Below are positions 1 to 5,785 of a stretch of 9,239 nt of DNA, piece after piece. The stretch lies in assembly GCA_910589425.1 (NCBI GenBank), contig CAJUSZ010000046.1, positions 1-9,239 on the forward strand, written 5' to 3'. This DNA is from an uncultured Muribaculaceae bacterium. GTDB taxonomy: Bacteria; Bacteroidota; Bacteroidia; Bacteroidales; Muribaculaceae. Within the stretch, counting starts at the first letter, position 1. Every line of letters begins with the position of its first letter. A program made the position numbers and the translations under genes. The notes under the pieces are model-generated. The model was not told the DNA's origin. It made no database searches and saw only the letters and a list, made by a program, of their open reading frames with translations.

Positions 1-20
1 CTTCCTCATAACGAGAAATT

Positions 21-76
21 TATCTCAAAGATACACCGCCGGGATTTTCACATTTGTTATTAAACAAGCTCTAAAT
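21..76 (-). repeat. Dispersed repeat, copy A
   Basis: Positions 21-55 match 1400-1434 base for base, and 60-72 match 1436-1448, with a few bases of indel between. A third, more diverged copy in the opposite orientation lies at 8345-8388. The strand given is the direction in which the neighbouring gene would read through it. In that direction it carries the end of an ELV-stop reading like the spoU tail, the core AACAAATGTGAAAATCCC, then a small stem (TATCT-TTG-AGATA). It lies just beyond the terminator of the secreted-protein gene. Function unknown. Confidence 0.8.
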
Positions 77-79
77 AAT

Positions 80-108
80 CGAGGGGCAGAAGATTTCCGC
101 CTGCCTCG
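80..108 (-). terminator. Secondary hairpin downstream of main terminator
   Basis: CGAGGGGCAG at 80-89 can pair with CTGCCTCG at 101-108, with two extra G bases bulged and an 11-base loop. On the minus strand it is followed by ATTATTTAG. It could be a backup terminator for the leftward operon or for a gene entering from beyond the left edge. The stem is imperfect, so this is tentative. Confidence 0.4.
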
Positions 109-116
109 ATAACCCT

Positions 117-150
117 AAAGAGGGGGCCGACTTCAAAAGTCAGCCCCCTC
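117..150 (-). terminator. Rho-independent terminator of the nadA operon
   Basis: A 14-bp stem (120-133 with 137-150) closes on a 3-base loop. Read on the minus strand the only imperfection is a U-G wobble, and the stem is followed by TTT (117-119). Six consecutive G-C pairs make it strong. It lies 28 bases past the stop of the secreted-protein gene and probably ends the leftward transcription unit. Confidence 0.8.
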
Positions 151-178
151 GATCTATTCAATAACCCTTTTCCTCCTA

Positions 179-676
179 TCAGCGGGTGAGCGTCTTGAGC
201 AGTTCGCGCGCCCATTCCCCTCGGGCGTGGGAATTCATCACCACGAGCTGAAGCTCCTTGCCGCCGTAGACCAGCACCCCGACGCTGACCTGGCTTCCCT
301 CCACCTCGCCGGTGGCCATCGCCCCTTTGAGTCCGTTGATCATCACCGGCTTCACCGAGCCGGCCGAAAGTTTCATAGAGCGCGCCAGTCCGCGGACCAC
401 ACTCTCGGCGCGACGCTGGTCCGAAGCGCGTGCGTCGGTGCGCGTCATCGATACCCCGAACGAGCCGTCGGGATATTTAAGCAGATACGAGCCGCCGTTC
501 TCCGTGATCTCCGCCCCGGCTGGGATAGAGAACTTGAAACCAGCGAACTCTCCTTTGGCAAACTGCTGCTGAACCGCCGCTGCGACAGGCTGACCGCTGT
601 CCGCGGCCGGAGTCTGCGCCGAGGCCAGGACAGACACGGCGGCCAATGCCATCCCAAGTATAAATTTTCCTTTCAT
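179..676 (-). CDS. Secreted protein of unknown function (165 aa)
   Basis: I do not recognise this family. Residues 1-20 form a typical Sec signal peptide: basic start (MKGK), hydrophobic core, then A18-S19-A20 as the probable signal peptidase I site before Q21. There is no lipobox, so the mature protein of about 145 residues is probably periplasmic or released. The mature part begins with an Ala/Gln-rich stretch and continues as alternating short hydrophobic strands (FAGFKFSIPAG, GSYLLKYPDGSFGVSM, VSVGVLVYGGKELQLVVM) with one central helix rich in Arg and Ala (about 85-103). This suggests a small alpha/beta fold. It has no cysteine and no obvious catalytic motif. It is the last gene of the leftward set, 93 bases after the TatD-like gene, and is followed by a strong terminator. 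It may have its own promoter in that gap, but I see no convincing one. Confidence 0.85.
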   Translation of the reverse strand: MKGKFILGMALAAVSVLASAQTPAADSGQPVAAAVQQQFAKGEFAGFKFSIPAGAEITENGGSYLLKYPDGSFGVSMTRTDARASDQRRAESVVRGLARSMKLSAGSVKPVMINGLKGAMATGEVEGSQVSVGVLVYGGKELQLVVMNSHARGEWARELLKTLTR

Positions 677-700
677 AACCTTTTCTGTTTCTGTGTTTAT

Positions 701-738
701 CTAAACTCTATAACCCTCACCGGGGTCTTTTGGTTTAG
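701..738. repeat. Imperfect stem-loop in the gap before the secreted-protein gene
   Basis: CTAAAC (701-706) pairs with GTTTAG (733-738), and an inner ACCC (713-716) pairs with GGGT (723-726). It sits between the TatD-like stop and the secreted-protein start and might attenuate or separate the two genes. The pairing is short and could be chance. Confidence 0.3.
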
Positions 739-769
739 AGTTAAAATAAACTCTTGCTTGAAAAGGCAA

Positions 770-1396
770 TCAGTCCAGCCGGAACACACGCCGGGTGTTT
801 TCCTCCACCACAGGAAGCATATCCCTCCCCGCCGCGGCCGAGAGGGAGGCTATGATCTCCTCTATGGCGAGCGCCGAGCAGTCGGTCTCGGCCAGTACGC
901 GCTCCGGAGGGACGGTCCTGAGCGTGTCGGGATTGAATTTCTCGCCGAAAGAGAAGTAGATGTCGGCCGAGGCGCCCGTCATCATCCGCGCCACCGAAGG
1001 CTTTCCGCGGAATCCGTGGATGATCCAGGGCTGGCGCGGGGAATAGTCGCGTCTGAGCCCGGCCACTGTGTCGTGGGCGCGCACATCGTGGATCACCAGC
1101 GGCTTGCACGCCTTTTCCGAAATCTCTATCTGTCGCCGGAAAGCGAGCATCTGGCGGAACATCGGGCCGCCGCGCAGACTGTCGATCCCCGCCTCGCCGA
1201 CAGCCACCACCTGCGGAAGCATGGCCGCGGCTTCCAGACGCGAGAAATTCTCTTCGGTGGCCTCTCCGGGATCCCAGGGATGGATCCCTACCGAATACAG
1301 CTGCCCGGGGAGTGGATCGAAACCGGCCGGAGAGACGCAGACCACAGCCCGGGGCTGCGGCGCGGCGTTATGGGTATGGCAATCGACTACAGACAT
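770..1396 (-). CDS. TatD-family metal-dependent hydrolase (compact form, 208 aa)
   Basis: This is a cytoplasmic amidohydrolase-fold enzyme of the TatD family, whose members act as metal-dependent DNA exonucleases; the physiological substrate here is unknown. The motifs appear in order: D5-C-H7-T-H9 (first metal-binding HxH), G37-I-H-P-W, G67-E68-A-G-I-D (bridging Glu), P99-L-V-I-H103 (metal His), I126-H127-G-F-R-G (second late His) and E170-T-D172 (catalytic Asp). All predicted metal ligands are therefore present. At 208 residues it is shorter than the common 255-265, mainly through shorter segments between motifs rather than a broken end. The start at 1396 places HxH at residues 7-9, as usual. 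It follows the methyltransferase gene by 39 bases, and that gap is filled by a dispersed repeat. It is probably part of the nadA operon. Confidence 0.9.
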   Translation of the reverse strand: MSVVDCHTHNAAPQPRAVVCVSPAGFDPLPGQLYSVGIHPWDPGEATEENFSRLEAAAMLPQVVAVGEAGIDSLRGGPMFRQMLAFRRQIEISEKACKPLVIHDVRAHDTVAGLRRDYSPRQPWIIHGFRGKPSVARMMTGASADIYFSFGEKFNPDTLRTVPPERVLAETDCSALAIEEIIASLSAAAGRDMLPVVEENTRRVFRLD

Positions 1397-1399
1397 TCC

Positions 1400-1452
1400 T
1401 ATCTCAAAGATACACCGCCGGGATTTTCACATTTTTTAAACAAGCTCTGAAT
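1400..1452 (-). repeat. Dispersed repeat, copy B
   Basis: Near-identical to 21-76. It fills the whole gap between the methyltransferase stop and the TatD-like start, and it includes the last codons of the methyltransferase gene. Compared with copy A it lacks a few bases around 1434-1436. The small TATCT-TTG-AGATA stem is retained. Confidence 0.8.
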
Positions 1453-1966
1453 AAAGATGGAAAAGGGCTATCCCGGCGCTGACGGCCACATTGAGCGAAT
1501 GTTTCGTGCCGCTCTGCGGGATCTCGACCACCGTGTCGGCCATATCCACTATGCGCTGGTCCACACCCTCCACCTCGTTGCCGGCCACAAGCAGCAGCCT
1601 CTCTCCCGGCTCCGGCGCATACTGCCGCAGAGGGACGCTGCCGTGGGTCTGCTCGAGGACTATCACCCTCCAGCCCTCGCGCTGCATCCTCCGCGCCTCG
1701 GCGAGCGTGTCGTCGACATGCCTCCAGCTTACCGACTCCTCGGCCCCGAGGGCGGTCTTCGAGATCTCAGGATGGGGAGGGACGCCGGTGATCCCGCCGA
1801 GGATCACCTCGCTGACAAGAAAAGCGTCGGATGTGCGCAGCATCGAGCCTACGTTGTGCATCGACCTTACATTGTCGGCCATCAGGGCCACAGGCAGCTT
1901 GGGAAGCAGCCTGTAGCCGGACGTGGAGATCCGCGTCAGCTCCACTATGCTCTTTTTCTCCTTCAT
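1436..1966 (-). CDS. SpoU/TrmH-family RNA 2'-O-methyltransferase (176 aa)
   Basis: SAM-dependent methyltransferases of the SPOUT class act in the cytoplasm as dimers on the ribose 2'-OH of tRNA or rRNA. The three SpoU motifs are clear: motif 1 at 31-49 (DNVRSMHNVGSMLRTSDAF, with the N-x-G-x-x-x-R core around N38 and R44), motif 2 at 124-135 (LLLVAGNEVEGV, with the catalytic-region N130 and E131) and motif 3 at 148-169 (EIPQSGTKHSLNV onward, the knotted SAM site). The protein is a single-domain form with a short N-terminal extension of about 25 residues and no separate substrate-binding domain, so the target RNA cannot be named. Its ATG overlaps the nadA stop (ATGA, 1963-1966), indicating translational coupling. 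The last codons lie within a dispersed repeat. Confidence 0.92.
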   Translation of the reverse strand: MKEKKSIVELTRISTSGYRLLPKLPVALMADNVRSMHNVGSMLRTSDAFLVSEVILGGITGVPPHPEISKTALGAEESVSWRHVDDTLAEARRMQREGWRVIVLEQTHGSVPLRQYAPEPGERLLLVAGNEVEGVDQRIVDMADTVVEIPQSGTKHSLNVAVSAGIALFHLYSELV

Positions 1967-2901
1967 CGGCTCAGCTCAAGCATACGGCGGATCGGACGCA
2001 GGGCTTTCTCGGCTATCTCCGGATCCACCTCCACGGCCGGGACGCAGTCGCGCAGACAGTCGCGCAGCTTCTCCAGGGTGTTGAGCTTCATGTACTCACA
2101 CTGGTTGCACTGACATTCCGAATCGGCAGCCGGAGCGGGAAGGAACACCTTTCCGGGGCATTTTTTCCTCATCTCAAGCAGGATGCCGCTTTCCGTAACC
2201 ACTATATATTCCGGAGCGTCGTCGGTGCGTGCGAAGTCGAGCAGAGCCGCCGTCGAGCCCACCTTGTCGGCTATCAGCTGCAGCGGACGCCGGCATTCGG
2301 GATGGACAAGCACCTTGGCTCCGGGATGCGCTTTCTTCATCTCCAGGATCCCCTCGAGCGAGAAGCGGTCGTGGACATGGCAGGCGCCGTCCCAAAGCAC
2401 CATCCGGCGACCCGTAACGGAATTGATATACTCACCCAGATTGCGGTCCGGGCCGAAGATGATCTTCTCGTCGGCCGGGAGCGACTCTATGATGCGGCGC
2501 GCGTTGCCCGAGGTAACCACGATGTCGGTGTGGGCCTTCACAGCCGCCGAAGTGTTGACGTAGCTCACCACCGTGTGGTCCGGCCTTTCGGCCACGAAGC
2601 GGGCGAACTCGCCGGGGTCGCAGCTGTCGGCCAGCGAGCATCCGGCCTCCGGGTCGGGAATCAGCACAGTCTTGTCCGGGCAGAGGATCTTGGCGGTCTC
2701 GCCCATGAAATGCACACCGCACATGACGATGACCGGAGCGTCGGTTCCGGCCGCCTGGCGGGCAAGGGCGAGGCTGTCGCCGATGAAATCGGCTATTTCC
2801 TGAATTTCGTCGCGTTGATAGTAATGGGCCATGATGAGCGCCCCTTTCTCAGCCTTGAGTCTCAGAATTTCCTCTTTCAGGAGTTCGGCTTCGTTTTTCA
2901 T
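1963..2901 (-). CDS. nadA: Quinolinate synthase NadA
   Basis: NadA condenses iminoaspartate with dihydroxyacetone phosphate to quinolinate, in de novo NAD synthesis in the cytoplasm, using an oxygen-sensitive [4Fe-4S] cluster. The family marks are present: A25-H-Y-Y, G41-D-S-L-A, C61-G-V-H-F-M-G-E-T-A-K, P84-E-A-G-C88, P151-D-R-N-L, C174-H-V-H, H200-P-E-C, T236-E-S-G and C268 followed by EYMKLNTL. By position C88, C174 and C268 should be the cluster ligands. The segment C263-x-C265-xx-C268 adds further cysteines near the last ligand, as in the E. coli CxxCxxC region. The length of 312 residues fits the short bacterial form. No nadB or nadC is visible in the window, which is unusual because the three often cluster. 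It is the first gene of the leftward operon and starts at the edge of the proposed origin's AT-rich tract, so its promoter must lie within that region. Confidence 0.97.
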   Translation of the reverse strand: MKNEAELLKEEILRLKAEKGALIMAHYYQRDEIQEIADFIGDSLALARQAAGTDAPVIVMCGVHFMGETAKILCPDKTVLIPDPEAGCSLADSCDPGEFARFVAERPDHTVVSYVNTSAAVKAHTDIVVTSGNARRIIESLPADEKIIFGPDRNLGEYINSVTGRRMVLWDGACHVHDRFSLEGILEMKKAHPGAKVLVHPECRRPLQLIADKVGSTAALLDFARTDDAPEYIVVTESGILLEMRKKCPGKVFLPAPAADSECQCNQCEYMKLNTLEKLRDCLRDCVPAVEVDPEIAEKALRPIRRMLELSR

Positions 2902-2960
2902 TATTATTATTTAGGTTTAGATTAATATATCAATATTAAATATAAATAACATCAACAAAT
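2901..2960. other. AT-rich tract, candidate DNA-unwinding element / nadA promoter region
   Basis: 53 of these 60 bases are A or T. The tract begins with three TTA triplets right at the nadA start codon and ends just before the first DnaA-box-like site at 2963. Position and composition fit a duplex-unwinding element. It must also hold the nadA 5' untranslated region and probably its promoter, but no full TTTG / TAnnTTTG pair is evident on the minus strand. Confidence 0.55.
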
Positions 2961-3357
2961 GCGGTAGATAATTCCAATAACTTCCTTGTCTGAAATTTGG
3001 AAATAAGGGTTATTGAACTCCGGCACCTGTTTATCTACATTCCGTCTACACCAGCCGCAGCTGAGATTCAGTCCGATGCGCGTGTTGTCTACACAATGTA
3101 GATAATTGCAAAGTTAATAAATTTCTATCGTCGCGGAGGCAAAAAGATGTGGAAAACTGAGTGGAAACCCCGGCCGGAGTGTGCAGAATCCGGCGGTTTC
3201 GCGGAGAGGCGTCCGTCGGACCGCTCTCTGTCTACATTCCATGAACATGGTTTTCCACACTTTCCGACCACTTATCTACACCTTTTCAACACCCCTCGGC
3301 CGGGAGTGAACTTTCCGCGTCCCGCAGCGTTCTGTCTATGAAACACGCCACAAAATT
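2902..3357. other. Putative chromosomal replication origin (oriC)
   Basis: This 456-base non-coding region separates divergent gene blocks. Next to nadA is an AT-rich tract (2901-2960, 53 of 60 bases A or T by hand count), a candidate unwinding element. It is followed by DnaA-box-like 9-mers. TTATCTACA occurs at 3031-3039 (+), 3097-3105 (-) and 3272-3280 (+). TTTTCCACA occurs at 3148-3156 (-) and 3251-3259 (+). Variants include TTATCTACC at 2963-2971 (-), TTGTCTACA at 3085-3093, CTGTCTACA at 3228-3236, CCGTCTACA at 3042-3050 and TTTTCAACA at 3283-3291. The E. coli consensus is TTATCCACA. All protein genes and the tRNA point away from it. No dnaA gene is present; in Bacteroidetes the origin and dnaA are often apart. 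The ORF that can be read at 3147-3341 is composed of these boxes and is not a gene. Confidence 0.8.
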
Positions 3358-3708
3358 ATGGAAAAGAAAAAGCTCTATATCGTCAGTTTCGGCGATTCCG
3401 ACAAATATCTGATGGAATACAATGTGCCCGACGGCGCCACCGATCTTGTCAAGCCCAATCCGTTTGAGAAGATAGAGAAACGTCTCACCGACTTCCTCCA
3501 CCGCGCCGTGCCCGAGGCGGAAGACATCACCTATTTCACTTCGCCCCGCGCCACGGAGGTGGCGCCCAGCCACCGCTCGCGTTATTCGGCTTATCCGCCG
3601 CTCGACGAGGATGCCGTGGTTCATATCGAGAAAGTGCTTCTGCGCGAAGTGCGCGACCGTCTTGCCGTCAGGCAGGAGAATCTCGACGCCCCCTACGCCT
3701 CGCTCTGA
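3358..3708 (+). CDS. Conserved-looking hypothetical protein (116 aa) beside the origin
   Basis: I do not recognise this protein. It starts MEKKKLYIVSFGDSDKYLMEY and has no signal peptide or membrane segment, so it is probably cytoplasmic. The N-terminal part (about 5-50) looks like alternating strands and a helix, and the middle (54-72) reads AEDITYFTSPRATEVAPS. The C-terminal half has an amphipathic helix (about 84-105) rich in charged residues (VVHIEKVLLREVRDRLAVRQE). Codon use is GC-rich, like nadA. It is the first rightward gene after the proposed origin, starts right at its edge and is followed 29 bases later by a hairpin, so it appears to be monocistronic. A link to replication is possible only by location. 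Confidence 0.85.
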   Translation: MEKKKLYIVSFGDSDKYLMEYNVPDGATDLVKPNPFEKIEKRLTDFLHRAVPEAEDITYFTSPRATEVAPSHRSRYSAYPPLDEDAVVHIEKVLLREVRDRLAVRQENLDAPYASL

Positions 3709-3736
3709 GGCGGAATTTGCCGGACAGACACACTCT

Positions 3737-3763
3737 AAGGGCTTGTTTTTATAACAGGTCCTT
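3737..3763 (+). terminator. Probable terminator of the 116-aa gene
   Basis: AAGGGCTTGTT (3737-3747) pairs over 11 bp with AACAGGTCCTT (3753-3763), with two G-U wobbles and a 5-base loop. The run of T that follows is weak (ACTGTTTATG), so termination may be partial. Confidence 0.5.
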
Positions 3764-3817
3764 ACTGTTTATGTATGATGGATACCGGGCGAATATACTT
3801 TTAAACGCGCTCCAAAA

Positions 3818-3849
3818 TTTGGTCAATAGGAAGATAATGCTTAAATTTG
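3818..3849 (+). promoter_or_regulatory. Bacteroidetes-type promoter of the tRNA gene
   Basis: A -33 TTTG (3818-3821) and a -7 box TAAATTTG (3842-3849) are separated by 20 bases, fitting the Bacteroides consensus TTTG-N19..20-TAnnTTTG exactly. Transcription should begin near 3856, about 23 bases before the tRNA. The -33 element lies in the palindrome CCAAAATTTGG (3812-3822). Confidence 0.8.
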
Positions 3850-3850
3850 C

Positions 3851-3874
3851 GTCCGCAAACCCGCTTTTGCGGAC
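3851..3874. repeat. Perfect inverted repeat at the tRNA transcription start
   Basis: GTCCGCAAA (3851-3859) and TTTGCGGAC (3866-3874) form a perfect 9-bp inverted repeat with a 6-base spacer. It spans the predicted start of transcription and ends 4 bases before the tRNA. It lacks a T run, so it is not a normal terminator. A protein-binding site or a processing signal are possible. Confidence 0.6.
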
Positions 3875-3878
3875 GGAT

Positions 3879-3950
3879 GCCTCTGTAGTTCAACGGATAG
3901 AATAGAAGTTTCCTAAACTTTAGATAGGGGTTCGATTCCCCTCGGAGGTA
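3879..3950 (+). tRNA. tRNA-Arg, anticodon CCU
   Basis: A full cloverleaf can be drawn: acceptor stem GCCTCTG (3879-3885) with CGGAGGT (3943-3949); D stem GTTC with GAAT; anticodon stem GAAGT (3905-3909) with ACTTT (3917-3921) and loop TTCCTAA, giving anticodon CCT at 3912-3914 (reads AGG); short variable region; T stem AGGGG with CCCCT around the loop TTCGATT; discriminator A at 3950. CCA is not encoded, so it must be added after transcription, as is usual in Bacteroidetes. It has its own promoter and terminator. Confidence 0.95.
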
Positions 3951-3962
3951 CGGTTTTTCAGG

Positions 3963-3988
3963 AAGGCTGCCGGAAAGGCGGCCTTTTT
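3963..3988 (+). terminator. Rho-independent terminator of tRNA-Arg
   Basis: AAGGCTGCC (3963-3971) pairs with GGCGGCCTT (3977-3985), with one G-U pair and loop GGAAA, followed by a run of T to 3988. It isolates the tRNA from the peptidase operon downstream. Confidence 0.85.
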
Positions 3989-4039
3989 CTTTCTGTTTTT
4001 CACCTTATTGATAAAATATTTTAGTTTTTTTGTTAAAAA

Positions 4040-4071
4040 TTTGCACAGTTTAAAATATATGTGTATATTTG
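4040..4071 (+). promoter_or_regulatory. Bacteroidetes-type promoter of the peptidase-serpin operon
   Basis: TTTG at 4040-4043 and TATATTTG at 4064-4071, spaced by 20 bases, match the Bacteroidetes consensus without a mismatch. The predicted transcription start near 4078 leaves a leader of about 260 bases before the peptidase ATG. Confidence 0.8.
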
Positions 4072-4077
4072 GAGCCG

Positions 4078-4341
4078 ATAGACATGCTGTAGCAGCCTCA
4101 AGTGTATCTGACCACCGTATGATTAACCGTTAAAACACTGATAAGTAACTCTTTAAAATCAGCTTATGTCAGATTATGCCGGATTTTTGAGGATATTTCA
4201 AATTTGAAAGAGGGAGTTTAGCGGGCTAAACGACTGATTGAAAATTGGAAATATACCGGAAAGACAAATAAGATGATATAAGCCCGTAGGGTTGCTGATA
4301 AGAATTTTAAATTACAACTAATTTTAAAAAGTTACTTTTAT
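4078..4341 (+). promoter_or_regulatory. Long 5' leader of the peptidase mRNA with several stem-loops
   Basis: No gene is visible in this stretch. It contains the palindrome TTAACCGTTAA (4123-4133), an imperfect stem CTGATAAG (4138-4145) with CTTATGTCAG (4163-4172), and a perfect 7-bp stem GTTTAGC-GG-GCTAAAC (4216-4231). None has a T run that would make it an intrinsic terminator. The last 40 bases are very AT-rich, as is usual before Bacteroidetes start codons. The length and structures suggest RNA-level control, but I match it to no known riboswitch. Confidence 0.4.
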
Positions 4342-5646
4342 ATGAAGAAATCTCTTTTCAAATTACTTGCAGTCGGTTCTGCAGGTGTGCTTATCGCATC
4401 CGTGGCGACAGGCTGCGCGCAGGACGAGATTGTCAGGGACGCTTTCCCGGAAAAAACTGAGGCAGCCCTGTCTCCCATGAAAATTTCCCTTTCAGAGGCG
4501 ATGGGCAACGCCGACCGCGTTATGCGTCTGATAGAGGATGGTCGTTCCACCAGATCGCGGGTTTTGGAAAAAGTGGAGTATATATCCACGCCCGGCACCC
4601 GTTCAGGCGTATCAGACACACTTTTCTACGTCATCAACTATTCGGGAGACAATGGTTTCGCGGTTCTTTCGGCCGACCGCCGTCTGCCCGAAGTCTATGC
4701 CATATCCAACGAGGGTCATCTCGATATGAGAGACACCGTGGACAACAAAGGACTCGCGCTGTTTTTCAGCAGTCTTTCGGCCATCCCCCCGATCATGACA
4801 GACACCACAGTCTATGAACCCATCACTCCTCCTGTAGATCCTCCATACTATGGAGAGGACAAATCCTACAAGGTTGGCCCTCTGCTTTCTCCCAATGTGA
4901 GTCGTTGGCATCAGAGATCTCCGTTCAATCTTGATTGTCCGTTGGAGGCCGGTATGGATTTAGAAGATCCCAAAGAAGATGTTACGATTTATACCAGAAC
5001 ATTAGTCGGGTGTGTACCTTTATCAGTAGGAATGATAATGAGTTATTACGAATGGCCTGAGAGTTGCTCCGGCATTCTTATGCACTGGCGGGAAATGAAG
5101 CAGATAGATCCAGATAATGCGGTTAATTCGCTATCCCATCTTCCCATTCCTCAACAATCCGTTCCGAGGTTTTTGGCAAGACTTGGAGACAAGAATAATC
5201 TTAATTCTTTCCATACTTCTCAAACCACGTCAGCGATAGTTGAGGAAACATACAAACGCACATTTGTGAATTTTAACTACAGAAAACCCTCAGATTTTAA
5301 GGAATATTCGGATATTGAATTGAAAAACCTGATAAATGATGAGAAACCGGTGTTAATACACGGTAACGGTCATATATGGGTGATAGATGGTCTCATTTTC
5401 GATGCAGATGTGGAAGTTATCAATCCTGGTGGCATGAATTACTGGAAAAAGGGGGCAGGACTGATGTTCCATCATGTATGGGGCTGGAAAGGAAATTCGA
5501 ATGGATATTTCAGATTTGACAGCAATATCATACATGTGGACGGGTTTAAAGATGAAAACGATCCTGACTGGGATGAAGATTGGAATTACAGGTTCTGGAA
5601 ATATAGAAATTTACGTATTTGCGGAGATTTCGAACCTCTGAGATGA
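4342..5646 (+). CDS. C10-family (streptopain-like) cysteine peptidase, lipoprotein, 434 aa
   Basis: A papain-like secreted protease precursor. Residues 1-24 are a lipoprotein signal ending A22-T-G-C25; AQDE after the Cys fits surface export. A Spi-type propeptide follows (about 45-128), marked by Y96-V-I-N-Y and G105-F-A-V-L-S-A-D-R. The mature domain starts near G179-P-L-L. W189-H-Q191 should supply the oxyanion Gln, G223-C224-V-P the catalytic Cys (before MIMSYYEWP), and G343-H344-I-W-V-I-D-G the catalytic His. The later motif, HVNWGWGG in streptopain, reads H377-H-V379-W-G-W-K-G, so the His-orienting Asn is Val; activity is uncertain. Composition shifts inside the gene: 36 of 60 G+C at 4501-4560 but 17 of 60 at 5281-5340. 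It heads an operon with two serpins rather than the Spi-like inhibitors known beside other C10 peptidases. Confidence 0.9.
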   Translation: MKKSLFKLLAVGSAGVLIASVATGCAQDEIVRDAFPEKTEAALSPMKISLSEAMGNADRVMRLIEDGRSTRSRVLEKVEYISTPGTRSGVSDTLFYVINYSGDNGFAVLSADRRLPEVYAISNEGHLDMRDTVDNKGLALFFSSLSAIPPIMTDTTVYEPITPPVDPPYYGEDKSYKVGPLLSPNVSRWHQRSPFNLDCPLEAGMDLEDPKEDVTIYTRTLVGCVPLSVGMIMSYYEWPESCSGILMHWREMKQIDPDNAVNSLSHLPIPQQSVPRFLARLGDKNNLNSFHTSQTTSAIVEETYKRTFVNFNYRKPSDFKEYSDIELKNLINDEKPVLIHGNGHIWVIDGLIFDADVEVINPGGMNYWKKGAGLMFHHVWGWKGNSNGYFRFDSNIIHVDGFKDENDPDWDEDWNYRFWKYRNLRICGDFEPLR

Positions 5647-5650
5647 AACT

Positions 5651-5785
5651 AACCGATTGATCACATAAAAAACACTTGGATATGATGAGAAATATTTTTA
5701 ACAGATATGCTTCCGTGGCTCTTTCCGTAGCCGCTGCCGTATCATTTTCGGCGTGCAGTTCCGACGACGGTCCCGACCGTGGTGG
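5651..5785 (+). repeat. 135-bp perfect direct repeat, copy 1
   Basis: Identical over all 135 bases to 6905-7039, with an offset of 1254. It covers the spacer after the preceding stop codon, the serpin start codons, the full signal peptide, the lipobox Cys and the linker up to DRGG. Sequences diverge immediately on both sides. Confidence 0.97.

Noticed and set aside
227..1450. 407-residue rightward open frame opposite the TatD-like and secreted-protein genes
   Set aside because: It is antisense to two genes with clear motifs, rich in His and Arg as GC-rich shadow frames are, and crosses the intergenic gap and a dispersed repeat.
1831..2925. 364-residue rightward open frame opposite nadA
   Set aside because: It mirrors nadA, which has all its family motifs and cluster cysteines; the composition is typical of a shadow.
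157..3017. 13-base inverted match between 157-169 and 3005-3017 (AAGGGTTATTGAA)
   Set aside because: About one such match is expected by chance in a window of this size; there is no supporting context.
3147..3341. 64-residue open frame inside the proposed origin
   Set aside because: Its codons are made up of the DnaA-box-like sites, it matches no protein pattern, and it runs to the edge of the next gene.
3879..3950. tRNA gene as an integration site for a mobile island carrying the peptidase-serpin genes
   Set aside because: No integrase is seen and no repeat of the tRNA 3' end is found downstream in the window.
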